Assembly (NCBI GenBank): GCA_965203375.1
Contig: OZ241886.1
Coordinates: 682,001 to 746,000, forward strand
DNA: 64,000 bases
Direction: 5' to 3'
From: CATQHS01 sp965203375
GTDB taxonomy: Bacteria; Actinomycetota; Acidimicrobiia; Acidimicrobiales; Aldehydirespiratoraceae
Shown here piece by piece: positions 51,601 to 58,821 of the stretch. The translations under genes were made by a program, and so were the position numbers. The notes beneath the pieces were generated by a model, which worked only from the letters and a program-made list of their open reading frames with translations, ran no database searches and was not told where the DNA came from. Each line of letters starts with the position of its first letter. The first letter of the stretch is position 1.

Positions 51601-51914
51601 CCCGCGGCGTGTTCTTGTGCTACGCCCTGCCCGCTCTGGACGCCGCCCTCGGCCAGTTCACCTTGGAGGCCGGCCCCACCCGCTGGTATCTCTACGATCT
51701 CGACCGCGACGCCATCCTGGAGTCGCCCGGCGAGATCGCCGAGAGCATCCGCTCCAACCCCAACACCCCCAGACGCTGCACGATGGACAGGCCGATGCTC
51801 AAGGACATACGGGACAAGGTTCTCATGCACATGCGAAACACCCACCTCAAGCAGGTAAACGCCCCCCTGGACGCGCCCAAGCCGAAGCTGCGCTGTTGGA
51901 TGGAACTGAACTAA
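48684..51914 (+). CDS. PLD-nuclease/SNF2-type helicase fusion
   Basis: 1076 residues. An N-terminal phospholipase-D-like nuclease domain has the HxK motif FHAKAYITH at about His133/Lys135 and GSSNFTRAGL after it; one HKD motif implies a dimer. Then a SF2 helicase: GVGLGKT 271-277, DEAH 362-365, FTATPVNNR, VLSEGLNLQDAT and QRIGRVDRR near residue 840. An Arg/Pro-rich insert follows DEAH. Such proteins are the motor-nuclease part of anti-phage or restriction systems. The stop overlaps the ATG of a DNA methyltransferase (TAATG), so they form one unit. The GC is like the chromosome, unlike the following gene's second half. Confidence 0.87.
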   Translation: MSVTGAASGGGGGDLFIVDNSVSGWTGLEYLSQWTEVARSFDIATGFFEIGALLALDGRWQRLDKIRLLMGDEVSLRTRQVFDEALRQRIGRLDGSLEQEKDANPFLEGVEAITEAIAGGRIECRVYRRDKFHAKAYITHAKFDVVGAQALVGSSNFTRAGLTKNVELNIQVQSGREVAQLQDWFEAHWEQAEDVSAEVLNTIARHTAEFTPFEIYAKALHEFFRGRELTAGEWDESRSRMFGRLDQYQKEAYWSLMKIARQHGGAFLCDGVGLGKTFVGLMLIERLVLHENKRVVLFAPKAAREGVWEPHLREWLPHIGGVGGGADFSNLTVFSHTDLSRPDDFPERFRRVGELADAVIIDEAHHFRNRGRRGDPRPRPAGPALAGLAPAGEEGRDRRSRYRRLFDLLDPGDRPKLVFLFTATPVNNRLADFRHMAELFTRGDNDHFSRSLGVSNLPGHFNAMERRMRDRLGVGDNEAAFAERFAPEAGDVLANDEVFSALVVQRSRAYAKASQIQERGESTAFPDRRPPQVAEYSIRASYREVLDAFEQAFRRDRPLFSLAIYYPLAYYTGPDDSIDRVEENRQRQVVGLIRTMFLKRFESSAYAFQKSLDLLMRKLLAFAEVHSETPSERDRLEGWMRANAEVIGYRPEVQLGLDFGGEAPGGEDEAEEDVIPPELLEAAEELPRGEYDVPAVLGEVFADLDEIIRFLDMTRRLSSEHDDKLKKLTRLLKTKDLADRKVLVFTEFADTARYAAAHLRRAGVGGVVQIDGGSQADRAQVIRRFSPYYNGASSADLAARGEEEIRVLVSTDVLSEGLNLQDATRLVNYDIHWNPVRLMQRIGRVDRRMNPEIEQRLVADHPQAAKDRGQVRYWNFLPPDELERILDLYATVTGKALLISKTLGIEGRKLFRPDDDYDPLKEFNARYEGTRTAVEDMHLEYQRLLAQHPDLADRLDGFPGSAFSGRRKLASGARGVFLCYALPALDAALGQFTLEAGPTRWYLYDLDRDAILESPGEIAESIRSNPNTPRRCTMDRPMLKDIRDKVLMHMRNTHLKQVNAPLDAPKPKLRCWMELN

Positions 51915-54900
51915 TGCCGGTCAATAGTCCGACGGGTGCTGAGGCGCTGAGCCGTATCCGTAACTTCGCCCAACTATTCCAGTATCTCATTGATGTATTG
52001 GGCTGGCCCTTGGAGACCGATGATCTCGAAGACGAAGATCTCGCCGCCATCACCTATGACTGGGATCCCGAAGAGCTGGGCATTCCCCGCGACCGGCTCA
52101 GCGACCTCCGGCGACTTCAGCAGATGCGCCCCCTCACCGCGGACCAACCCTGGGGCGTGTTCTTCCTGGAGTTCGCCGGATCGAGGCTGCCGATCACTCA
52201 GGTGCGCCGTCTGCTCGGATCGCTCGTCAAGAAGAAACGGGTAACTGGCAACGCGAGAAGACGAGCATGGAGCCTCGACGACCTGCTGTTCATCGTTATA
52301 ACCGGTGTCGACGATTCGATGCAACTGCATCTGCTGGCCTTCCGAGGCGGCGATCCACGTAGTGCCGGGTTTCTGCCCCTGGCATGGCGACCGGTGCAAT
52401 CGCCGGAACGGCATCTTCGCCGGCTCGCGGAGGAACTGCTGCCCCGGCTCACCTGGCCAGATGACGAGAACGACGCTGAGGGGTGGCTCTCCGCTTGGCG
52501 AGCGCCGTTCAAGCTTCCCATGGGCCAGACGATCAAGGACGCGGCCCGCCTTGCCGAACGGATGGCCAAAACCGCTCGTGATCTGAGGGATCAGATCGCC
52601 GATGCGCTCATAGGCGAGCAGGGCTCGGGTCCGTTGTCGACCCTGATGGAAGAGATTCGGACCCAACTCGTAAGCGATGTGGATGCGAAGCGTTTCGCCG
52701 ACATGTGCGCCCAGACACTCGTGTACGGTGTGCTCAGCAGCCGGGTGACCGACCCTGACGGGTTCGGGGCATCACCAACTTTCTCGACCGTGCCGCTCGC
52801 CAATCCCTTCTTGGAAGCCTTCTTCGAGCAGGTTCACGACGAAGCCGCGCTGCTAGATCTACCCGGCAGCGGCCTTCCACAACTCGTGGCCGATCTTCGG
52901 AATCCGAAGACGAACGTGGAAGCAATCCTCGACCAGTTCGGCTCGACGGTCAAAGGCGGCGACCCGGTAATTCATTTCTACGAGGAGTTCTTGAAGCAGT
53001 ACGACCGAAAGCTCCGGGCCGACGCTGGCGCGTTCTACACCCCCAAACCGGTCGTCGAATGCATGGTGCGCCTGGTGGATGAAGTGCTACGATCCCGGTT
53101 CGGCCTGCCTCTGGGAATTGCCGATCCCTCCTCATGGGCAGAAGTCGCTGAGTGCAACGGTTTCACAGTGCCCGACGGCGTCGATCCTGACAAGCCCTTC
53201 GTCTCTATGATTGACCCGGCCACCGGCACCGGGACATTCCTGATCGAATGGATACGCCGTGCCCACCATTCCTTCCTTGAGTCCGATACAGAAGGAGACT
53301 GGCCCCAGCATCTGCGTGTTCACGTCCTGTCGTCAATGCATGCCTTCGAATCGATGCTCGCGTCTTACGCCATCGCCCACCTCAAAGTCGCCCTCGAATT
53401 GCACGATCACAGAGCCGGAGACGACAAGATGCAGATACTGCTAACTGACACACTCGACCACGTCGGTTACCAAGGCCAATTTGATATTATGAGCGATCCT
53501 GTAGCCGAAGAAGGCAAACGCGCTTTCGCCTTAAAGGAGTCGCGTCGGTTCACAGTCATAATCGGTAACCCTCCTTATGACAGAGAACAGCGCGCCATCG
53601 GTGATGCTTCCAAACGCAAAGGTGGTGTAGTGCGCTATGGAGCGCCTGGTCGTGAACCGTTGATTAAAGAGGTTACAGAACCAATGAAATCTGCTGGACT
53701 GGGTAAGCATTTGAAGAATATCTACAACGATTACATCTACTTCTGGAGATGGGCTGTGTGGCAAGCAACTGAGTTGCCTGATGGGCCTGGTATTGTCGCC
53801 TTCATCACTGCCTCGTCGTATCTTGACGGTGTCTCTATGGGTGGAATGCGAGATATGCTCAGAAAGGCATTTGATGAATTGTTAATTATTGATCTTGGAG
53901 GAGAGGGTCGCGGCGCTCATACAGAGCCTAACATCTTCGATATTCTTACCCCAGTAGCTGTAGCTGTAGGTATCCGTACAGGGAAATCGAAACCCTCAGC
54001 ATGCGCCGCTAAGTATTTACGTGTTACCGGTACTAGAGAGGACAAACTCACAATACTGAACAAAATTAGTATCGATGATATATCAGAAGATATAGATGGA
54101 ACAGGTCTGGAACATTTTAAGCCACGTAGAGGTAATATTATGACCGACTGGCCCTACATAAGCGATATCTTCCCTTGGATATGGTCAGGCTGTCAAGTGA
54201 AGCGCACCTGGCCTATAGGGGAAACCCCGAATTTGTTGGAGCAACGATGGTCTGCCTTGCTTGACGAAGTTCCGCGTCATCGAGATATGCTGTTGCGCAA
54301 AACAGATGCTCGTCATGTCAGGGCCACACCTAACCCCCTCCTCGGGAATGGCCCCAAACTAAAGGCACTTCACGAACTTGATGATGAAGCTGAGCCTGAA
54401 AGCATTGAACGCTACGGTTACCGAAGCTTCGACCGTCAATGGATAATCGCTGACCATCGGTTAGCTGATGCACCAAAGCCTAGCTTCTGGCGTATCCGTG
54501 GACCGAACCAAGTATTTCTTACGACTCTTACCTCCACAAGCTTTGGGCATGGCCCGATATTTACTGCCACCCCGTACGTTCCTGATCTGCACCATTTTAG
54601 GGGCTCATATGGTTCTAAGAATACTATGCCGCTCTATTGCGATGCGAAAGGCAGATCACCAAATATTACTCATAGATTGTTGGAAGCTCTAACCCAACGA
54701 ACGGGGGCCAAAATCTCACCTGAGGATCTGTTAGCGTATGTCTATGCTCTAGGAGGGACGCCTGTATTTGGCGAGCGATACGCTGATATCTTGGCTGAAG
54801 TAGCTGAACCTGTACACATACCGATCACCTCTGATATCCTTTTGTTCAAACGAGCTGTAGCACTTGGTCGTGATCTATTATGGTGGCATACTTGGGGTGA

Positions 54901-55333
54901 ACGATTTGCTCCGGCTAGAGCAACTAGACTCCCGGTAGGCCGGACTCGGCAGATCCACCCCGTGGAGGAAATGCCTGACAGTCATAGCTATGATTCTGAC
55001 GCTCAAGAGTTGTCAGTAGGCACCGGCCTATTCGGTCCGGTCAGTCCTGAGATTTTTAGCTTTGAAGTATCCGGGCTAAAGGTTCTTAAGTCGTGGCTTG
55101 ACTACCGTATGAGTGTTCGTAGTGGTCGGAAATCATCTCCTCTTGATGACATACGCCCAAATCGTTGGACCCAGACTGATGAGCTTCTGCGTCTCCTGGC
55201 TATCCTCGAACACACCGTTGAAGTCACCCCAATCGCCGCCGAACTCCTAGAGGAAATTGTTTCCGGTCCACTCATTTTTGCAAAGGACCTACCTCAACCA
55301 ATAGACGCCCAACGCAAACCTCCCAGAGTGTAG
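51914..55333 (+). CDS. DNA methyltransferase of the type ISP-like class, partner of the PLD-helicase
   Basis: 1139 residues. The helical N-terminal ~400 residues are followed by motif I DPATGTGTF at 434-442 and motif IV NPPY at 552-555, an N6-adenine-type pattern. HFYEEFLKQYD and GAFYTPKPVV are typical of type I/ISP modification domains. The C-terminal ~500 residues probably recognise the target. No nuclease motif is visible, so cutting would fall to the PLD domain of the coupled helicase. Base composition drops sharply at about 53.47 kb: the recognition half is AT-rich, the rest GC-rich, suggesting exchange of specificity by recombination. Confidence 0.85.
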   Translation: MPVNSPTGAEALSRIRNFAQLFQYLIDVLGWPLETDDLEDEDLAAITYDWDPEELGIPRDRLSDLRRLQQMRPLTADQPWGVFFLEFAGSRLPITQVRRLLGSLVKKKRVTGNARRRAWSLDDLLFIVITGVDDSMQLHLLAFRGGDPRSAGFLPLAWRPVQSPERHLRRLAEELLPRLTWPDDENDAEGWLSAWRAPFKLPMGQTIKDAARLAERMAKTARDLRDQIADALIGEQGSGPLSTLMEEIRTQLVSDVDAKRFADMCAQTLVYGVLSSRVTDPDGFGASPTFSTVPLANPFLEAFFEQVHDEAALLDLPGSGLPQLVADLRNPKTNVEAILDQFGSTVKGGDPVIHFYEEFLKQYDRKLRADAGAFYTPKPVVECMVRLVDEVLRSRFGLPLGIADPSSWAEVAECNGFTVPDGVDPDKPFVSMIDPATGTGTFLIEWIRRAHHSFLESDTEGDWPQHLRVHVLSSMHAFESMLASYAIAHLKVALELHDHRAGDDKMQILLTDTLDHVGYQGQFDIMSDPVAEEGKRAFALKESRRFTVIIGNPPYDREQRAIGDASKRKGGVVRYGAPGREPLIKEVTEPMKSAGLGKHLKNIYNDYIYFWRWAVWQATELPDGPGIVAFITASSYLDGVSMGGMRDMLRKAFDELLIIDLGGEGRGAHTEPNIFDILTPVAVAVGIRTGKSKPSACAAKYLRVTGTREDKLTILNKISIDDISEDIDGTGLEHFKPRRGNIMTDWPYISDIFPWIWSGCQVKRTWPIGETPNLLEQRWSALLDEVPRHRDMLLRKTDARHVRATPNPLLGNGPKLKALHELDDEAEPESIERYGYRSFDRQWIIADHRLADAPKPSFWRIRGPNQVFLTTLTSTSFGHGPIFTATPYVPDLHHFRGSYGSKNTMPLYCDAKGRSPNITHRLLEALTQRTGAKISPEDLLAYVYALGGTPVFGERYADILAEVAEPVHIPITSDILLFKRAVALGRDLLWWHTWGERFAPARATRLPVGRTRQIHPVEEMPDSHSYDSDAQELSVGTGLFGPVSPEIFSFEVSGLKVLKSWLDYRMSVRSGRKSSPLDDIRPNRWTQTDELLRLLAILEHTVEVTPIAAELLEEIVSGPLIFAKDLPQPIDAQRKPPRV

Positions 55334-55394
55334 CTAACTGTGGCTGGTGCTTTGAATCCACCGGATAAAGGTGTTGCTGACAAAAGGTTCTCCA

Positions 55395-56717
55395 ATGTTT
55401 GAGTGGGTTGAGAGTATAAAATTATTTGATGATACAGGTAAACAAATTTTCGCATCTGGATCAGAAAGTATTGATACCTTTTTGTGTCGCCCGAGTGAAC
55501 TTTTTATGGAATTACCGGATGGTTCGGTCTTTGCGAATGAGCAGTATGTATCGCAATTAAGTTATATTGAGAACCTAGCGCGAGACAAACAGTACGAGTC
55601 AAATCCTAGAGCTAGCCGCTATTGGGCAAAGATGTTCTCTAATGGGACTGGAGGACATTTTCCTTTTTGGATATTTATTCGATGTCATACCGATTCGCGT
55701 CAAGAATATGGTTCGGATGTTTTCAATAAGAATATCGAAAGTTTCGAAGCGGTTTGCAGTGCGGTAGGGCGCGAGCCAACTTTGACACGTGGTAAGTTTA
55801 AGGTGCTGTCACGTTCTCATTCTTCGGGTTTAATGTTTCGTCCGGGTTTACAGACTATTGTAAGTTCATTATATATCACGGGGTTCTGTTCCTTAGAAGT
55901 TCTAACTACTATCCAAGGTAGACATGTATGTATAGGGACTATAGACAATAGTTCCATAGTTGTGCCATCAGAAGCGACTAAGCAAAGTAATGAGTATAGT
56001 TTGATTAAAGAAGACTTTGAAGATTTGTTCTCTTTGTGGTTGAGGACTACACGGTACGCCAAAGTCATGTATACGTACTTGTATTTTAGGAATATCGATA
56101 TAAATGTGGGATTATACAAGACCTTTACTATGTCTAATATTGAGTCCATTTTACAATCAGTTTTCTGGAGGACAGTAATCGACATTCGTAATATGTTTCT
56201 AGATGATCATAACAAATCATCGATCACTTTTTTACGGATAGTTAGAAACTTAAAATCTCTAATGAAGCTTGATTTGCCAGCAGAATATAAGAGACAGGTT
56301 CAGGAACTGTTGAAAATCTTACCAAAAGATAAACCTAGTGCTAGAAAGTTGTTTTCACATTTTACTCAGAGTCGGGGTATTCTAGGCTCTTATAGAGAAG
56401 GTCCCACTTTGGATCGTATAAGAAATGAGCAAGCTGCTCATAGTGATACAGGTACATTTAAGTCGGTGGCAGGGATAGGGGATTTCTACGGATTGAAAGA
56501 AGACACAATTGAAGAGCATGCTAAGGAAATCTTTAGTCTATTAAGGTTGGCAGCTTATTATCTGTTAGAAATACGCGAGCGAGTGTTTGGCAAGGACAAT
56601 GTACGTTGGGAAGCACAAGGTCAACTTACCATCGATGTTGATGCTTGTTTTGATGAAGGTGTGGCTTGGCAGTATTTTGATTCGTTGCCTATAGATAAGT
56701 TCAAGTTTGGTATTTGA
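55395..56717 (+). CDS. HEPN-domain protein, AbiU2-like C-terminus, unknown N-terminus
   Basis: 440 residues; AT-rich throughout, clearly foreign. N-terminal ~230 residues are not recognised. The C-terminal region resembles HEPN/AbiU2 abortive-infection domains: WRTVIDIRNMFLDDHNKSS, then a basic helix and RIRNEQAAHSD near residue 345, where R-x5-H fits the HEPN RNase motif. It could be an RNA-cutting effector. ATG 55395 is preferred, with AAAGG seven bases upstream; a GTG at 55371 is alternative. It lies 61 bases after the methyltransferase on the same strand, so it may be the third gene of that operon. Confidence 0.65.
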   Translation: MFEWVESIKLFDDTGKQIFASGSESIDTFLCRPSELFMELPDGSVFANEQYVSQLSYIENLARDKQYESNPRASRYWAKMFSNGTGGHFPFWIFIRCHTDSRQEYGSDVFNKNIESFEAVCSAVGREPTLTRGKFKVLSRSHSSGLMFRPGLQTIVSSLYITGFCSLEVLTTIQGRHVCIGTIDNSSIVVPSEATKQSNEYSLIKEDFEDLFSLWLRTTRYAKVMYTYLYFRNIDINVGLYKTFTMSNIESILQSVFWRTVIDIRNMFLDDHNKSSITFLRIVRNLKSLMKLDLPAEYKRQVQELLKILPKDKPSARKLFSHFTQSRGILGSYREGPTLDRIRNEQAAHSDTGTFKSVAGIGDFYGLKEDTIEEHAKEIFSLLRLAAYYLLEIRERVFGKDNVRWEAQGQLTIDVDACFDEGVAWQYFDSLPIDKFKFGI

Positions 56718-56731
56718 TTGATGTAAGTAAG

Positions 56732-56755
56732 TTGCTGGGTCAGTATTCCCAGCAA
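56732..56755. terminator. Hairpin after the HEPN gene
   Basis: Perfect eight-base-pair stem TTGCTGGG/CCCAGCAA with an eight-base loop, 15 bases after the stop. No T-tract follows, so termination is inferred from position only. The rest of the gap to 56864 shows nothing recognisable. Confidence 0.4.
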
Positions 56756-56863
56756 AGGATGAAGATCTGAGGTGTGATCTGCGAGAGACGATCTGGACCG
56801 CGTCGACTGGTAAATTTACCCGCGGTGCCAGCACGCATATGCCGCTAAGGGCAAGTGTAGGAG

Positions 56864-57238
56864 CTACGTGTAAGACGAGTCAAAGTAAGAGTTGACGAGA
56901 TGTTCCAGATCAGTGATGCGATTATCTTTCAATAAATCTAGCGGGCTGTTTCCATTGAATCTGGGAATGCTTACCCTATACCACCATCCAACTTTCTGGT
57001 GGGAGATTAGTGAACGAATCTGACGGGTTACGTTAGCTATACGTTCAATTCTGTCGTAGTGTTCTTGTTCTAGCGATGCTTTACCCTGGAGCACCGCGCG
57101 GAGATCAGACTGATCCATGCCTACAACGGTTGACACTTCCTCGAAGGTCATTCCCACCAGCGAGTCCGTCAAGAACTGGAGCAGGGCTAAGAACTTCAAC
57201 TGCTCACTTCTTTGACTGTCGATCGTCCTTCCATCCAT
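56864..57238 (-). CDS. Orphan Xre/MbcA/ParS-like antitoxin-type regulator
   Basis: 124 residues. A helix-turn-helix-like middle (MTFEEVSTVVGMDQSDLRAVLQG) is followed by a C-terminal region with IPRFNGNSPLDLLKD and SYFDSSYT, similar to the toxin-binding domain of Xre/MbcA/ParS antitoxins (DUF2384). Their usual RES-domain toxin is not next to it. The start at ATG 57238 is favoured by a TACGAT -10 element seven bases upstream; ATG 57241 is adjacent, and the longer open frame to 57400 crosses a uvrA remnant. It may be a leftover antitoxin or a stand-alone regulator. Confidence 0.65.
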   Translation of the reverse strand: MDGRTIDSQRSEQLKFLALLQFLTDSLVGMTFEEVSTVVGMDQSDLRAVLQGKASLEQEHYDRIERIANVTRQIRSLISHQKVGWWYRVSIPRFNGNSPLDLLKDNRITDLEHLVNSYFDSSYT

Positions 57239-57245
57239 CATCGGG

Positions 57246-57251
57246 ATCGTA
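57246..57251 (-). promoter_or_regulatory. Leaderless-type -10 element of the Xre-like gene
   Basis: Minus-strand TACGAT with seven bases to ATG 57238. Confidence 0.45.
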
Positions 57252-57260
57252 TCATCACCG

Positions 57261-57361
57261 GAGTTCGCTCGGGCCGTCGTCGGACGGCGACCTGATCGAG
57301 CTGGGAGAGCAGAACCGGCTCGACCGTGCTGGCTAGGAGATGCGCGACACCAGATTGGTGG
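57261..57361 (+). pseudogene. Degenerate fragment of uvrA
   Basis: About 100 bases match uvrA at 59353-59452 (UvrA residues ~174-206) at roughly 87% identity by eye, with an extra G near 57282 that breaks the frame, and a TAG in the original frame. It is not functional. It shows that a second uvrA-like sequence once lay here. The stretch from 57362 to 57560 contains nothing I recognise. Confidence 0.85.
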
Positions 57362-57560
57362 GCTGTGGGCGGCGACCCTCGCGAGTCGATCGCAAATCAC
57401 CGGTCACCGGCCTCGGTTTTAGTCGGGTTAGGCTGCTGGCTCAAGGAACGAGCGTGTGGATGCATGACATGAGACGGTCTCGGACTTTCGACACGACTTC
57501 CGAAGATGTACCCGGCTTCGTTGCTCCGGTCGGCCCGCTTGGCGTGGCACCGACCCCTCG

Positions 57561-57779
57561 TTGGCTACTCCCTCAGACGATCCGGCGGACCGGACCGAGT
57601 TCATACTTGATTCCGATGCCTGGGAGAAGTGGGAGGCGCTAATAGATCGCCCGGCCCGAGACTTACCGGGCCTTCGCGCTTTCATGCGCAAGCCCAGTTC
57701 CCTTCGTCAAAGAGTGAGCCTCGGACTACACTCGCTAGCCGAAACGCGTAGATTGATCTTTAAGTCGGTCTTCGATTAA
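57561..57779 (+). pseudogene. Remnant of a DUF1778/TacA-like antitoxin
   Basis: 72 codons from a TTG. TEFILDSDAWEKWEALIDRP and LPGLRAFMRKPSS resemble the C-terminal toxin-binding tail of TacA antitoxins. The N-terminal ribbon-helix-helix DNA-binding part is missing and cannot be found upstream in frame, and no GNAT toxin follows. Probably a truncated gene. An alternative is an unrelated small ORF. Confidence 0.5.
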
Positions 57780-58258
57780 GGATTACGTTGTTTAGCACCT
57801 AGAACGAAAATGGCGGTGAGGGCAACTATGTCGATGGATGCTATGATTGTTCCGGCAACATAGTAGCCTCTATAAGTTGCCCATATGGCAAGTATTATGC
57901 ATGATATGGCAACGATCAATCCAGATATTAGCCCGATCAAGGATCGACGGGCAGACAACTCTAGCTGTCGAGATTGCATTTGATGCCGGTGATCTTTTTC
58001 TGACTCGGCCATGACAACTATTCGGTCCGCAAGGCCGGGCAAAACCTTATCGTAATCGCTCAGAATAGAAGGCTCAGGAAGAGGACCTCTTCGTATCTCA
58101 AGAGAACTTTGTGACATAACGAGAGACGTAACTGACTCCTGCTGATCTACATCGTTATCCTCAAGATTCATTGGCTCGCCTTGGGCCAACTCAACCGCAG
58201 CGGACTTCTGCTTATCTATATCATTGTTATTGGTTTCGTCTGGGCTGCGATCTCTCAT
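57776..58258 (-). CDS. DUF2335 membrane protein
   Basis: 160 residues. The DUF2335 hallmark is RRGPLPEPSILSDYDKVLPG followed by ADRIVVMAESEKDHRHQM, then two C-terminal membrane helices (LIGLISGLIVAISCIILAIW and an AGTIIASIDIVALTAIFVLG segment). An acidic N-terminal ~70 residues precede it. Function unknown; the family often sits in mobile or phage-like DNA. ATG 58258 follows the preceding small gene by four bases. Last of a three-gene minus-strand cluster. Confidence 0.8.
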   Translation of the reverse strand: MRDRSPDETNNNDIDKQKSAAVELAQGEPMNLEDNDVDQQESVTSLVMSQSSLEIRRGPLPEPSILSDYDKVLPGLADRIVVMAESEKDHRHQMQSRQLELSARRSLIGLISGLIVAISCIILAIWATYRGYYVAGTIIASIDIVALTAIFVLGAKQRNP

Positions 58259-58262
58259 GGCT

Positions 58263-58478
58263 TTAGGCGTTCGGTATATTAGGATTTGACATCGCCCTTC
58301 TGAGATCGTCGCCAATGGCTTGCCAGTCACTGGCGAGAGCTTCGGCGTCTTCAGCTTGTGGGTCTTGGATCGGTCTGTATTGAGGCCCCAACCGCCCAGT
58401 GAAGTCGAAGATAGAAGCTACCCCCAACAATATGGCGGATTTCAAAGATGTATCCGTATATTCCCGATAGTTTGACAT
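58263..58478 (-). CDS. Small protein of unknown function in the DUF2335 cluster
   Basis: 71 residues starting MSNYREYTDTSLKSAILLG. A GGAGG ribosome binding site lies seven bases before the ATG, which supports that it is real. The end is rich in Gln/Asp/Ala with a helix ASDWQAIGDDLRRAM. No known domain. It is two bases downstream of a 32-residue ORF and upstream of the DUF2335 gene. The longer open frame to 58649 crosses a 12-base G run and is rejected. Confidence 0.6.
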   Translation of the reverse strand: MSNYREYTDTSLKSAILLGVASIFDFTGRLGPQYRPIQDPQAEDAEALASDWQAIGDDLRRAMSNPNIPNA

Positions 58479-58480
58479 TC

Positions 58481-58579
58481 TTATAACCTCCAAATCTCGT
58501 TTGCGCTGTCCTTTTGGAGCCGGTCCAGAAGTCGCTGTTCGCCAACCCGTTCGGCGGCATCGGCGGTGTCGCTTGACAT
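58481..58579 (-). CDS. Possible 32-residue protein leading the DUF2335 cluster
   Basis: MSSDTADAAERVGEQRLLDR is the start of a short, highly charged helix ending in NEIWRL. GGAAGG lies about eight bases before the ATG, and the stop is two bases before the next gene. Too short for homology reasoning; it could be a leader peptide that couples translation. Confidence 0.45.
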   Translation of the reverse strand: MSSDTADAAERVGEQRLLDRLQKDSANEIWRL

Positions 58580-58600
58580 GGCTAGCACCTTCCTTCCACC

Positions 58601-58612
58601 GGGGGGGGGGGG
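58601..58612. repeat. Twelve-base G/C homopolymer in the leader of the DUF2335 cluster
   Basis: An uninterrupted run of twelve G (C on the coding strand) between the predicted transcription start and the ribosome binding site of the minus-strand cluster. Such tracts change length easily. Confidence 0.9.
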
Positions 58613-58636
58613 TAGAGGCCACTCTAGAACCTCTAC
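58612..58636 (-). promoter_or_regulatory. Inverted repeat and -10 element of the DUF2335 cluster
   Basis: GTAGAGG (58612-58618) and CCTCTAC (58630-58636) form seven-base arms. Between them, minus-strand TAGAGT (58621-58626) fits a -10 element. The palindrome could be an operator over the promoter or a hairpin at the 5' end of the mRNA. Confidence 0.4.
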
Positions 58637-58789
58637 GACTGTGTTGCACGCGATGGGCGGGGACACCCGGACGTCGACTGGGGAGGGCCGCGTCTGGCGG
58701 TCGGTGCCGTCGCTGCCGCCCGGCTACGGGCTTGGTGCTGGCCCCTTTGTTCCTGAGCCCCTTCCGGCCCGTCGCTGGCCGCCGGTTTG

Positions 58790-58805
58790 GCGAACGTGTG
58801 TTCTG
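58790..58805 (+). promoter_or_regulatory. LexA (SOS) box of uvrA
   Basis: GCGAACGTGTGTTCTG contains GAAC-N4-GTTC, the core of the Gram-positive/actinobacterial LexA operator CGAACNNNNGTTCG, missing only the outer G. It lies 17 bases before the TAGAGT -10 element, where LexA would block polymerase. Confidence 0.65.
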
Positions 58806-58821
58806 GGTTGGTGGGGGTGGC

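Noticed and set aside
48684..55333. Classical type I restriction-modification or DISARM
   Set aside because: No HsdS, no PD-(D/E)xK HsdR, and no DrmA or DrmB; the nuclease is a PLD domain fused to the helicase.
46000..58700. Prophage, integrase or insertion sequence carrying the island
   Set aside because: No integrase, transposase, terminal inverted repeats or tRNA-derived attachment site could be found; the nearest tRNA is at 35.1 kb.
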